From positions 2,666,001 to 2,730,000 of the forward strand of contig CP121313.1 of NCBI GenBank assembly GCA_043513815.1: DNA of 64,000 nucleotides. Reading direction: 5' to 3'. The translations under genes and the position numbers were made by a program. This document shows positions 26,349 to 34,787 of the stretch, in pieces. This stretch comes from JANQIO01 sp043513815. Lineage in GTDB: Bacteria; Pseudomonadota; Gammaproteobacteria; Pseudomonadales; Halieaceae. Under the pieces are notes generated by a model. It did no database searches, was not told where the DNA came from, and saw nothing but the letters and a program-made list of their open reading frames with translations. Every line of letters starts with the position of its first letter. Position 1 is the stretch's first letter.

Positions 26349-27169
26349 ACCTTGAGCCGCTCCGCAATCGTGGCCAGGCTCGGCGGCTCAGCGTCCACCG
26401 ATGGCGGCCAGGATGGCCTGGGCTGGTGGTAAAGCAACCCGGTCTCAAAGCCGGATTCTGCAAAAAATAATGTGGCAGCCTCACTGGCGTCCGTCAGCGG
26501 GCCGGCGCCCCGCTCCTGGACCACCGCCTTCCAGTCGGTCTGCTCCGGGCAATAGGTGATGCATTGCGAAAGCACGTGCAGGAAGCTGAAGCCCGGGTGC
26601 TCGATCGCCTCGCTGATCAGTTTCGCCATCTGGTTGGGGTTGCCGGAATAGCCACGGGCAATCCAGGGGGCACCCGCCGCCAGCGCTATCGCCGCCGGCT
26701 TGAAGGGGCGCACTCCGGGTCCGTGCGGTGTCAACTTGCTGTGGTCCCAGTCGATGGGCGTAGTGGGCGAGGCCTGACCCTTGGTCATGCCATAGACCTC
26801 GTTATCCATGGCGATGTAGGTGATGTCCACGTTGCGGCGACAGGCGTGCAGGAAGTGGTTGCCGCCAATAGAGAAGCCGTCGCCATCACCACCCAGGGCG
26901 ATAACGGTCAGGTCGGGCCGCGCTACCTTGAGTCCCTGGGCTATCGCCAGGCCGCGACCGTGCACGCCGTGAAAACCATAACTTTCTGCATAGGCAGGCA
27001 AGCGTGAAGAGCAACCAATCCCCGACACCAGCACCGTGTCATCACGAGACAGGGCCCGTGCCGACATGGCCTTGGTCAACGCGTTCAGTACCGAGTAGTG
27101 CCCACAGCCGGGGCACCAGATCGGCTTGATGCCGGACTTGTAGTCGCGGGGCTTGAGTGGCGCGTTCAC
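26345..27169 (-). CDS. 2-oxoacid:ferredoxin oxidoreductase, beta (TPP-binding) subunit
   Basis: 274 residues. The thiamine pyrophosphate signature is GGDGDGFSIGGNHFLHACRRNVDITYIAMDNEVYGMTKGQ. Cysteines in IWCPGCGHYS and VSGIGCSSR, plus one nearer the C-terminus, are those that bind the single [4Fe-4S] cluster in KorB/PorB. With the alpha subunit it oxidatively decarboxylates a 2-oxoacid (2-oxoglutarate, pyruvate or branched-chain) to acyl-CoA, passing electrons to ferredoxin. The start overlaps the alpha-subunit stop by ATGA (27166-27169). Confidence 0.92.
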   Translation of the reverse strand: MNAPLKPRDYKSGIKPIWCPGCGHYSVLNALTKAMSARALSRDDTVLVSGIGCSSRLPAYAESYGFHGVHGRGLAIAQGLKVARPDLTVIALGGDGDGFSIGGNHFLHACRRNVDITYIAMDNEVYGMTKGQASPTTPIDWDHSKLTPHGPGVRPFKPAAIALAAGAPWIARGYSGNPNQMAKLISEAIEHPGFSFLHVLSQCITYCPEQTDWKAVVQERGAGPLTDASEAATLFFAESGFETGLLYHQPRPSWPPSVDAEPPSLATIAERLKV

Positions 27170-28863
27170 GACAGTATCTCCTTGCTGATGAATTCACTCA
27201 GCTCATTGGGATTGAGAGGCACCGGGCCTGGCTGCGCATAACTGAGCCATTCACAGACATCGCCCAGCTGACTGCGCAAGTAGTGGAGTAACTGGGCCGA
27301 ATGATTCTGCTCCAACACCACTGCTCGACTACAGCCGCGCAGCGCCTCTTGCAGGGCTGCCGCCTGCAGGGGAGCCAGCAGGCGCAGTGCCACAGTGCGC
27401 ACTTCAGTGCCCGCTTCGGCAAGTTGCGCAGCGGCGGACCTGGCCACTGCGGCGGCCGAACCAAATGAGACCAGGGCAATATCGCCCTCGCCCGCCAACT
27501 CGGCCCAGTCGTCACCGTAGTCGTAATCAACCAGCTTGCGGCGACGTTTGTCCAATTGCTGCCGATGGTCGGTCTGCGAGGCAGAGGGCGTGCCTCGTTC
27601 ATTGTGTTCCAGTCCGTCGGCGGTAAAGCGCCGGTTGTTTTCACCCGGCACCGCCAGGGTCGACACGCCGCTGTCGGTCAGCTTGTAACGCAGGTAGTCG
27701 CCGTCACTGGCGATCACTGGAGCAGGATCCGCAACAAAATGGCGCGGCTCACTGACCACCGCCGTAGACTGGCCGAGAAACTGGTCCGACAACACCACCG
27801 CAGCCGTCTGCAGGGTCCCGGCCAGGTACACAGCCCAGGAAGTCGTGAAAACGCAGTCGCCGATATCGAGCGGCGCCAGCACCAGGTGTGGCGCGTCACC
27901 GTGCAGGCCATGCAGCGCTATGTCCAGGTCAGACTGTTCCGACTTGGTAGGAATACCGGTAGAGGGGCCACCGCGCTGTACGTTGACGATACACAGCGGG
28001 GTCTCGCTCGCGACCGCCAGGCCGATACTTTCACTCATCAACGCCAGCCCCGGGCCCGAGGTGGCAGTGAACGCGGGCACACCGCCAAAGGCGCCCCCCA
28101 GCGCCATGTTGATTGCTGCGAGCTCGTCTTCCGCCTGCACCAGGTGACCACCGAGTTGCCCAAGGGGTTCCGCCATCCATTCCAGCAGGTCAGAAGCTGG
28201 CGTGATGGGGTAAGCGGCGACAAAACGAATACCCGCGTCCAGCGCACCGTAGGCGGCAGCCTGGTTGCCGCTGAGGCACCAGGCGCCGGAATCTCCGCAG
28301 CTGGGAACTGCTGCCGGCAGCTCCAGCTCGAGGCCGAAACCGGCTTTGATACAGGCCCTTGCGGCGTCCTGGTAGGCCTGGGGGCGCGATGCAAGGCGCT
28401 GCTGCGCCTGATCGCAGAGGTTCTCAAGGGGAAGTTGCAGGGCGCGACCCAGTACGCCCAGGGCCAGCATATTGGCACGCCCCTCCGGGTGACTGTCATT
28501 GGCAAGCTGGCCCATCTCCAGCTCCATGAGATTCTCCAATGCCAGGCCACGCGGCGCGTCGGCTGCGGATTCGCAGACCACGAGGGCATTGGGCGCCAGG
28601 CGAATTTCATCCTCAAAGCGTTCGAAGTTGAGCCAGTCCAGTGCCAGCAGCACATCGTACTCGCTGGCCGCTGTGTAATCCTCCGACTCGGTGAGCGACA
28701 ACAGGGCCGCGGCTTCACCGCCGCGAATCTGCGGCCCGAAAGCCTTGCGCAGCAAACCTCGACCGCCGGCGCCAGCCCAGGCCCGCAACAGCATTTCGCC
28801 GCAGGAGATCGCCCCGGCGCCCCCCGCCCCGGTGATCGCTATACTAAGCCCGGCTGTCGCCAT
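27166..28863 (-). CDS. 2-oxoacid:acceptor oxidoreductase, fused gamma-alpha subunit
   Basis: 565 residues. The N-terminal part (about 1-190) is the gamma domain with ITGAGGAGAISCGEMLLRAWA. The rest is the alpha domain with FVAAYPITPASDLLEWMAEPL, AINMALGGAFGGVPAFTATSGPGLALM and VNVQRGGPSTGIPTKSEQSDL, which match KorA of aerobic or microaerobic bacteria. Both domains together with KorB make the two-subunit enzyme. No ferredoxin gene is adjacent, so the electron acceptor is encoded elsewhere. It is the first gene of a three-gene overlapping operon (gamma-alpha, beta, ferritin-like). Confidence 0.92.
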   Translation of the reverse strand: MATAGLSIAITGAGGAGAISCGEMLLRAWAGAGGRGLLRKAFGPQIRGGEAAALLSLTESEDYTAASEYDVLLALDWLNFERFEDEIRLAPNALVVCESAADAPRGLALENLMELEMGQLANDSHPEGRANMLALGVLGRALQLPLENLCDQAQQRLASRPQAYQDAARACIKAGFGLELELPAAVPSCGDSGAWCLSGNQAAAYGALDAGIRFVAAYPITPASDLLEWMAEPLGQLGGHLVQAEDELAAINMALGGAFGGVPAFTATSGPGLALMSESIGLAVASETPLCIVNVQRGGPSTGIPTKSEQSDLDIALHGLHGDAPHLVLAPLDIGDCVFTTSWAVYLAGTLQTAAVVLSDQFLGQSTAVVSEPRHFVADPAPVIASDGDYLRYKLTDSGVSTLAVPGENNRRFTADGLEHNERGTPSASQTDHRQQLDKRRRKLVDYDYGDDWAELAGEGDIALVSFGSAAAVARSAAAQLAEAGTEVRTVALRLLAPLQAAALQEALRGCSRAVVLEQNHSAQLLHYLRSQLGDVCEWLSYAQPGPVPLNPNELSEFISKEILS

Positions 28864-29031
28864 TTACGCCTGTCCCACTGCAAGATACTGCACCAGCATA
28901 GCCTGTGAATCCTCGCAGTAGCATGATGAGGATCAAGCCCTGCCCCGGGTATCGCCGCCCGGGCTTATATTCGCGCAGCTTTCAGCATTCGATAGCCGCA
29001 GCAATTGACTCGTTGTGAATCAACGGCACAA

Positions 29032-29184
29032 TCAAAACCTTTTTTCATAGTTGGGATGCTTATAGAGCTGTCGGTCACCAAGGAACGCTTGCGCCGGATC
29101 ATGAAGCGAGAGGACATTACCGTCGAAATAGCGGTGAAGGTCGCAGGCGCGGCGCTGGTGCAACCCTTCCGATGACACCGACAT
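29032..29184 (-). CDS. Small hypothetical ORF, possibly a gene remnant
   Basis: 50 codons from ATG at 29184. The stretch DLHRYFDGNVLSLHDPAQAF has a protein-like composition. I recognise no family. It is the last of three small minus-strand ORFs between korA and DUF1643 and could be the decayed C-terminus of a longer gene, since the three ORFs sit in different frames. Confidence 0.25.
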   Translation of the reverse strand: MSVSSEGLHQRRACDLHRYFDGNVLSLHDPAQAFLGDRQLYKHPNYEKRF

Positions 29185-29330
29185 CGGTCTGCACGCACTC
29201 GGTCAGTTTGCGTTCTACTACGACATCAGTATCGATGCGCTGGTGTTTCCAAAGGCACCCGTAGAAGGTGAAGTTCCTGGCGACATCCACCGGCGCTGGC
29301 GTACCAGTATGGACAGGAGGGACGTGCAGC

Positions 29331-29438
29331 TCACGGCGGACAAGTGTTGTAATCAACACGTTCATCTCCCGCCCGCTGGTCCAGCAACTCGGCGTGACGA
29401 GTGATGAGCGCGTTGAGAATTTTCCAGGGGTCTTGCAT
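29331..29438 (-). CDS. Very small hypothetical ORF
   Basis: 35 codons from ATG at 29438 (MQDPWKILNALITRHAELLD). It begins 12 bases after the stop of the 98-residue ORF and reads as a plausible amphipathic helix. No family recognised. It may be a real microprotein translated with its upstream neighbour or a fragment of a broken gene. Confidence 0.3.
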   Translation of the reverse strand: MQDPWKILNALITRHAELLDQRAGDERVDYNTCPP

Positions 29439-29450
29439 AGCGCCGATTTT

Positions 29451-29747
29451 TTACTCGCCTGCCCGAAAGCTGTCTACGGTTGAAGACGAAGCCGACGGCA
29501 AGTTTTCCAGATCTGCACCCGCCCGGTGATTCTGCACCCAGATGTGCAACCGCTCGACGTCGGCGCTGGCATCCTGTAGCAACACTTCTTCGCCAGGCGC
29601 ATCGGATTCTAGCCTGTCGAGGGCATACTCGCCGACCGCCTTGCAGCCAGCGCCCAGGGCGAAAAAACAGAACACCACGATATAAGTCTGCTCGGGTTTG
29701 AACGGATACTTCACGATCTGCCACCTCAATGGAAACCACTGTTCCAC
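29451..29747 (-). CDS. Small hypothetical protein with one hydrophobic segment
   Basis: 98 residues. TYIVVFCFFALGAGCKAVGEYAL (about residues 21-43) looks like a single membrane helix or an anchor with an internal Cys. The remainder is acidic and polar (DAPGEEVLLQDASADVERL). No known domain recognised. A competing ORF overlaps on the same strand in another frame (29362-29796), but its arginine-rich translation looks like an out-of-frame shadow. Confidence 0.45.
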   Translation of the reverse strand: MEQWFPLRWQIVKYPFKPEQTYIVVFCFFALGAGCKAVGEYALDRLESDAPGEEVLLQDASADVERLHIWVQNHRAGADLENLPSASSSTVDSFRAGE

Positions 29748-29811
29748 TATGCCGCAGGCGGAGGCAGGAGAACGTGGCCAGAACTGCCAGCTGCATGGCC
29801 CTGAGCGCCAG

Positions 29812-30285
29812 CTACCAGGGCTGTGGCAGTAGACCTTTCGGAAGATACAGAGGATGGGCGGGCTGGCCCGAGCGGTTCATTTTCAGGTAGTGGAGCCCTG
29901 GCACCAGGGCGCGCACGGCTTCTGCGCGGTCAAGGTAGATACCGTCATTCCCCCAGGCGGCAATGACCTTGTCGACTCTGGTAGCCAGATCCACAATAAC
30001 CCGGTCATTGTCACGGCCAACGGGTGCGCGAGCGGCTTTCATATCACGGGGGTCGGTGGCGCGGAAAGCAAACAGGTTGGCGGTGTAGACACCCCCATAA
30101 CCCCAGTCACGGGCAAAGCCCATGCAGCGCACCAGGGTCGGGTCGTCAATCCTGGCGTCAGCTGTAGAGGGGTTGAGGCCGATAAACATGACGGCAGGCA
30201 GGTCTCTATCCCAGATGCGCCACAGGGCATAACGGTACTGGCGACCCTTGCCGCGGATGTCGGCGCCGGCTTCAAGGTATGGCAT
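29812..30285 (-). CDS. DUF1643 family protein
   Basis: 157 residues from ATG at 30285 (MPYLEAGADIRG); codons upstream are open but rich in Pro/Arg and unlikely to be coding. It fits DUF1643: YRYALWRIWD near the N-terminus, VMFIGLNPSTADARIDDPTLVRCMGFARDWGYGG, VYTANLFAFRATDP, then AWGNDG and GLHYLKMNRSGQPAHPLYLP. The strongly conserved N-P-S-T-A-D and H-P-L-Y pieces suggest an enzyme, but no activity is established to my knowledge. Divergent from the small exported protein gene at 30353. Confidence 0.87.
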   Translation of the reverse strand: MPYLEAGADIRGKGRQYRYALWRIWDRDLPAVMFIGLNPSTADARIDDPTLVRCMGFARDWGYGGVYTANLFAFRATDPRDMKAARAPVGRDNDRVIVDLATRVDKVIAAWGNDGIYLDRAEAVRALVPGLHYLKMNRSGQPAHPLYLPKGLLPQPW

Positions 30286-30352
30286 GGGCAATCTCGGTAT
30301 TGACGTGGGCGGGCGAGTATACTGTGCCGGTAAATTTCCGCGAGGCTTTCCC

Positions 30353-30556
30353 ATGACACCGTCGAAACGCATCATTGCCAGCCTGATTTTCTCTGCCGGC
30401 CTGGTGGTCGGCCTGGGCATTCAGCAACTGGTACCAGAGGCACAAGCAGACACCGTAGACTGGCGCGATGTAGCCCAGGAACCGGAGTTTCGAGACGCTG
30501 TTATTGAAGTAATCAACGGCTGTATCGTCGACAACGGCATTATATTCTGCAACTGA
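30353..30556 (+). CDS. Small exported or membrane-anchored protein
   Basis: 67 residues from ATG at 30353. An N-terminal hydrophobic helix (RIIASLIFSAGLVVGLGIQQLV) is followed by EAQADTVDWRDVAQ, where cleavage after AQA is possible, and a short tail ending with two Cys (GCIVDNGIIFCN) that may form a disulphide in the periplasm. No family recognised. It starts 67 bases from DUF1643 on the opposite strand. Confidence 0.6.
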   Translation: MTPSKRIIASLIFSAGLVVGLGIQQLVPEAQADTVDWRDVAQEPEFRDAVIEVINGCIVDNGIIFCN

Positions 30557-30588
30557 GCCTGCCACTCGACGACCATTAGACTCTATTC

Positions 30589-30640
30589 GTCGACAGGCGT
30601 TTCAGCTTGTCGACGCTTCTCTGCAACTCGTCGCAGAAGC
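30589..30640 (+). promoter_or_regulatory. Two hairpins ahead of the urcA-family gene
   Basis: GTCGACA/TGTCGAC (30589-30614) and a bulged GCTTCTCTGC/GCAGAAGC stem (30615-30640) stand back to back, about 85 bases before the UrcA start codon. No T-run follows. They may end the upstream small gene weakly or form part of the leader of the urcA mRNA. Confidence 0.4.
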
Positions 30641-30723
30641 AAGAACGCATTACCCGACTCCCTGTCACACTTATCGCAGGCAAACGCTTGCCTACATAGG
30701 GTCATGAAACCAGGAGTCTTGTT

Positions 30724-31050
30724 ATGAACATACGCACAACCCGCAACAGTGTATTCGCCGCAGCCACCTTTGCAGTCTTGAGTGGTCTGTCCACCCTCAG
30801 TACCGCCAACATTCCCGAGATCAACATCCAGTCCCAGGCCGTCAACTACGCCGACCTCAATCTCACCCAGGCAGAAGATGCGCAAACTCTCTACACGCGC
30901 CTGCGTCGCACGGCTGAGTCCGTTTGTGACGATACCAGCCGCAAGTCTCTGCGTGAAATGAATGAAGCGCGGGAGTGCAAGGAGTTCGCCCTCGACCAGG
31001 CAGTTCGGGAGATAGGCAACGCAACAGTGAGCAGCATCCACCAGAGTTAA
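30724..31050 (+). CDS. UrcA family protein
   Basis: 108 residues. A signal peptide (NSVFAAATFAVLSGLSTLSTAN) is followed by the UrcA-type core: QAVNYADLNLTQAEDAQTLYTRLRRTAESVC, a second Cys in REMNEARECKEFALDQAVREIG. The V-x-Y-x-D-L-x-L...A..LY.R(I/L)..AA..VC pattern is diagnostic. Predicted periplasmic, with the two Cys probably in a disulphide. Function unknown. Followed by a strong terminator. Confidence 0.88.
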   Translation: MNIRTTRNSVFAAATFAVLSGLSTLSTANIPEINIQSQAVNYADLNLTQAEDAQTLYTRLRRTAESVCDDTSRKSLREMNEARECKEFALDQAVREIGNATVSSIHQS

Positions 31051-31098
31051 TCAGATCGCTCTGGTGCTCGTGGCCCTGAGTCCTCGGGCCAGGCCACA

Positions 31099-31142
31099 GG
31101 GCGGGCGTCGGTTGATTCCCCTGGGCGCCCGCCCCTTTTTTT
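31099..31142 (+). terminator. Intrinsic terminator of the urcA-family gene
   Basis: GGGCGGGCG (31099-31107) pairs with CGCCCGCCC (31126-31134), followed by C and T7. The T-run runs into the stop codon of the convergent minus-strand gene ending at 31141. Confidence 0.88.
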
Positions 31143-31614
31143 AATCGCTGGATGATTCGCCGGGTTGCAGTAGCGGCGTCAGTTGCACCATCTCGAAATC
31201 CAGCAGCGTCGAAATCTGTCCATCCACTTGCAGAAAGCGAGCGGCCAGCACTGGCCCTAGCGCCTCTGACATACGCTTGAAGTAACGCTCCCGTCGTTCA
31301 ATGCGCGAGCGCTGGATGGCAAAGGATTGTTCCGCTATGGATTTAGCGGTCTCGTCATCCATGTTGTCCCAGCGCTTGGCGAATTGCTGCAACATGGCGA
31401 TCCGTCGGTCCAGCAGCTTTTCCTGCTCATCGGCGTATTCACGGTAAATCGGCCAGAAGATGTCCTGCTGCTGAGGGTTCAGATCCATTGAGGCGGCCAC
31501 CATACCGGTGCGACCGGCTCGGATATCCTGTCGAGCGAGTTCTATCAATTCCTGCTGGGCAAGGGAAACACTGCTGATAGCCAGCAGCCAGGCGGTAATG
31601 ATGAGCTTGTACAT
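31141..31614 (-). CDS. Periplasmic helical protein, Spy/CpxP-like by shape
   Basis: 157 residues with a signal peptide (MYKLIITAWLLAISSVSLAQ). The mature part is almost all charged helix (MDLNPQQQDIFWPIYREYADEQEKLLDRRIAML and AIQRSRIERRERYFKRMSEALGPVLAARFLQVDGQI). The L-x-x-x-Q-Q..IFWPIYREY pattern and the helical make-up recall small periplasmic chaperone-like proteins, but I cannot place it in a named family. It starts directly after the stop of the DHH gene (31615) and is therefore probably in an operon with it. Confidence 0.7.
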   Translation of the reverse strand: MYKLIITAWLLAISSVSLAQQELIELARQDIRAGRTGMVAASMDLNPQQQDIFWPIYREYADEQEKLLDRRIAMLQQFAKRWDNMDDETAKSIAEQSFAIQRSRIERRERYFKRMSEALGPVLAARFLQVDGQISTLLDFEMVQLTPLLQPGESSSD

Positions 31615-32583
31615 TCAGGCCTCCTGTCGGTAGAACGCGTCGAGCTGATCCATGAAATCACCCAACTGCTCGGCGGGCAAGTCGTTGACACCAGCCGCCG
31701 CCTTGCGACCGCCCCCGGTGGGAAAGCGCATGCACAGCTCGTCGGCGCCGGTCTTGTTGTTGAGCGGTGCGCGCACGCTGACCAGAAAGTTGCCGTTGGC
31801 TTTCTCGGTCAGTACCGCGTGGGCGCGGTCCGGGTTGCCGTTGGCGAGGTCGTTGCTGTACACACCGCTCACTCGCCGCGCCCAGGCCTCGTCCGGCAAG
31901 ATCACCACGGCACTGGCTGAAGAGGCTCGCTCGGGTGTGGTGGCCGCCGCCGATGCCATATCCTCGCGGAAGCCGTTTTCCAGCCGCTCGAAATCCTCGC
32001 GACTGTCTTCCATGAAACCGAAGGGGCTGGCATGGGCGCTGACCAGTTTGTAGAGCTCAGCAGGATCAAAATGCAGGTCGTCGAGACTGGCACCATAGCC
32101 GTTGTAGTTGATGTAGGTGCCCAGGTCCTTGAGTCGGGCGAGTTTGTCGCCAGTCAGGTCCAGGGGGCGCGCCAGGCGCTCGGCGCTGTCGAACAGATTG
32201 TCGCCGAAGGCGCCGACTACCGCCCACTCCACGAATGCTCCCTGCAGGTAGCCGTTGACCAGGATGCTGGTACATACATCGGGTTCGGTGTTGATTAGCG
32301 CGGTGAGATGCTCGGACTCGGGTATCTCGCCGGCGAAGTGGTGGTCGCAGTAGAAAACGTTCGCACCTGCCTCCAGCACCGAGACCAGCGCATCGCGGTT
32401 CTTGTCCAGGGACACGTCGAGCACGGTGATAACATCTCCGGCCTCGGCATCGACCTGCTTGAGCAAGCTGATATCGCGTTTGACGCCGGTAACCAGTGTA
32501 CTGTCCACCGGCTGCGCATTGCGCAACTGTGTGAGGGCGCAGATGCCGTCAGCATCGCCATTGAATACGTCGTAGTGAGCCAT
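31615..32583 (-). CDS. DHH-family phosphoesterase
   Basis: 322 residues. Motif I is HYDVFNGDADGICAL, motif II VLDVSLDKN, motif III CDHHFAG (the DHH signature), and the C-terminal DHHA1 domain has FPTGGGRKAAAGVNDLP, a variant of GGGHxxAAG with Arg-Lys where His normally stands. The family hydrolyses phosphodiesters of short oligonucleotides, cyclic dinucleotides or polyphosphate with Mn. The substrate here is open. Cytoplasmic. It is the first gene of a pair with the periplasmic helical protein. Confidence 0.87.
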   Translation of the reverse strand: MAHYDVFNGDADGICALTQLRNAQPVDSTLVTGVKRDISLLKQVDAEAGDVITVLDVSLDKNRDALVSVLEAGANVFYCDHHFAGEIPESEHLTALINTEPDVCTSILVNGYLQGAFVEWAVVGAFGDNLFDSAERLARPLDLTGDKLARLKDLGTYINYNGYGASLDDLHFDPAELYKLVSAHASPFGFMEDSREDFERLENGFREDMASAAATTPERASSASAVVILPDEAWARRVSGVYSNDLANGNPDRAHAVLTEKANGNFLVSVRAPLNNKTGADELCMRFPTGGGRKAAAGVNDLPAEQLGDFMDQLDAFYRQEA

Positions 32584-32639
32584 AGCTATCCAGGTGGGTC
32601 CTCCGGGGTTTCCCGCAGCGCGGGCCGAGGTCGCACAGT

Positions 32640-34691
32640 TTACTTGTCTGAGGAGCGGTCCGGAAACAGTTCCTTGACGTTAGAGGTCTCCGCCCCGGCG
32701 GCCTGCTGGCGCTTCCAGAGGTGATCGTGCATGCCCTCGTGTTCTTCGAAGCCGCTGACGGCCTCCTTCAGCACCGCCTTGATACCGTCACAGTCCATGT
32801 GGTCGCAGTAGGCATCCAGGCTTGCGATCCAGGCCTGCAGTGTCTCCAGCGGCGGGCATTCTTCTTCGGCGCGCATGATCATCGGGTGGCCGGTGCCGCT
32901 GACGTTATCCCCCAGCAACAGTTCTTCAAACAGCTTCTCGCCGGGGCGCAGGCCGGAAAACGTGATTTCCAGGTCACCCGCGGGGTTTTCCTCATCCTGC
33001 ACGGTATAGCCGCTGAGCCGGATCATACGCCGCGCCAGGTCGAGGATTTTCACCGGCTCACCCATATCCAGCACGAAGACATCACCGCCGGTACCCATGG
33101 CACTGGCCTGCAGGACCAGCTGGGCAGCTTCGCTGATGGTCATGAAATAGCGGGTGACTTCCGGGTGGGTCACAGTGAGTGGGCCGCCGGCGCGGATCTG
33201 TTCGCGGAACAGCGGCACCACCGAACCCGAGGATCCCAGCACATTGCCAAAACGCACCATGCAGAAACGCGTTCCCTGCTGGCTTGAGGCCAGGGACTGA
33301 CAGCACATCTCGGCGAAGCGCTTGGAGGCACCCATGATATTGGTGGGTCGCACCGCCTTGTCGGTAGATACCAGCACAAAGGTTTCAACGCCCGCCTCGA
33401 CCGCCGCTTCGGCGGCGTACCAGGTGCCGAACAGGTTGTTGGCCACCCCTTCCGAAACGTTGTATTCCACCAGTGGCACGTGCTTGTAGGCCGCGGCGTG
33501 GTAGATGGTATCGATATCAAAGGTGCGGAAAATGCGTTGCAAGCGGCGCTTATCCTGCACGCTGCCCAGCAGAGAGGCTATCTCGCATTCGGTACCGGAG
33601 GCATCCAGCACGGCGCGCAGCTCGCGCTCGATGTTGTAGAGCGCGTATTCCGAGCTGTCCAGCAACACCAGCTCCCGGGGCCGCGCCAGAAGTATCTGGC
33701 GACACAGCTCGGAGCCGATAGAACCGCCGGCACCGGTCACCATGACCCCCTTGCCGGTGATACAGCGATCGATCAGTTCGGGATGTGGTGGCACCGGGTC
33801 ACGCCCCAGCAGGTCTTCCAGTTCGATGTCCTGGATCTCGTCCACGCTGGCCTTGCCCTGCAGGATCTCAACGAACTTGGGTACGGTGCGCACGTAGACG
33901 GGCAGGTTCACCAGCTCGTTAATTATCTGCTTGCGGCGCTCCTGACTGACCGAGGGTAGCGCCAACAACACCTGCTCAATGTCGTGCTCCTCAATCAGTT
34001 CGGGCAAGCGCTCCGGTCTTTCCACCTGTACGCCGTTAATGACACTGCGCTGAATCTGGCTGTCGTCATCAACAAAATACACGGCACGGAACTGGTCGCC
34101 GTGATTCACGGCCGTGAGCAGCTGCCTTCCGGACTCGCCGGCCCCGTAAATAATCACCTTCTGGCAGGCCGAGTAGAGCTTGTCCTGGTAATAGGCACGC
34201 ACCAGCATTCGTGTGCCGCCGACCAGGAACAGCGCCATGCCCCAGTAGAGGAAGGGCAGTGAGCGCGGTACGCTCAAGGGAGCAGGTTGCAGGAAGAAGA
34301 TGCACGCGCCCAGCACCAGGGTGGAATAGGTGACACCGCGAATGATGGCCCAAATGGCCTGCTGGCCCATGAAGCGGATGACCGCGCGGTAGAGCCCCAG
34401 GCGCAGGAAAATCAACGCGCTCAGGCCGATGGTGATACCGGCAATTACCAGCTCGACGGCACCCACGGGCAGCGGCACCACGTCGGTCTGCCAGTAGCGC
34501 AGCGCTCGTGCCGACCACAGCGCTGTGGCCACGAAACAGATATCCAACAGCAGTAGCAAGGCCTGCTTGATATTGCGCGGCAGTTCGATCACTTTTTCCA
34601 CGGCGACAACCGTGCTGGTGATGATACCGCCGACTGTTTTGTCAGCGAGCCGCTTCACTGGCGTCAAATCCGTATGCCCCCTGCCCGGCAC
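32640..34691 (-). CDS. Membrane-bound UDP-sugar 4,6-dehydratase (WbpM/CapD-like)
   Basis: 683 residues. Four N-terminal membrane helices (about 45-165, for example ALLLLLDICFVATALW and LVIAGITIGLSALIFLRLGLY) are followed by a first Rossmann region (KVIIYGAGESGRQLL) and then the extended-SDR catalytic domain: GVMVTGAGGSIGSELCRQI for NAD, HAAAYKHVPLVE, VLVSTDKAVRPTNIMGASKR. The catalytic Tyr of classical SDRs is replaced by Met (TNIMGASKR), as in WbpM itself. It makes UDP-4-keto-6-deoxy-GlcNAc for O-antigen. It is upstream of nothing on its strand except an open 96-base gap to the GT4 gene. Confidence 0.91.
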   Translation of the reverse strand: MPGRGHTDLTPVKRLADKTVGGIITSTVVAVEKVIELPRNIKQALLLLLDICFVATALWSARALRYWQTDVVPLPVGAVELVIAGITIGLSALIFLRLGLYRAVIRFMGQQAIWAIIRGVTYSTLVLGACIFFLQPAPLSVPRSLPFLYWGMALFLVGGTRMLVRAYYQDKLYSACQKVIIYGAGESGRQLLTAVNHGDQFRAVYFVDDDSQIQRSVINGVQVERPERLPELIEEHDIEQVLLALPSVSQERRKQIINELVNLPVYVRTVPKFVEILQGKASVDEIQDIELEDLLGRDPVPPHPELIDRCITGKGVMVTGAGGSIGSELCRQILLARPRELVLLDSSEYALYNIERELRAVLDASGTECEIASLLGSVQDKRRLQRIFRTFDIDTIYHAAAYKHVPLVEYNVSEGVANNLFGTWYAAEAAVEAGVETFVLVSTDKAVRPTNIMGASKRFAEMCCQSLASSQQGTRFCMVRFGNVLGSSGSVVPLFREQIRAGGPLTVTHPEVTRYFMTISEAAQLVLQASAMGTGGDVFVLDMGEPVKILDLARRMIRLSGYTVQDEENPAGDLEITFSGLRPGEKLFEELLLGDNVSGTGHPMIMRAEEECPPLETLQAWIASLDAYCDHMDCDGIKAVLKEAVSGFEEHEGMHDHLWKRQQAAGAETSNVKELFPDRSSDK

Positions 34692-34787
34692 CCGTCCTGG
34701 ATGGCCGGCCGCTGCTTTGAGAATTCTGCAAAAGCGCTGCCGCTGCTTTGCGATAGTCTCTATTTTAGCCGCTTGCAGGGGCCGAGT

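Noticed and set aside
27556..28908. 450-codon plus-strand ORF opposite the korA-like gene
   Set aside because: Antisense shadow; the minus strand carries all KorA signatures.
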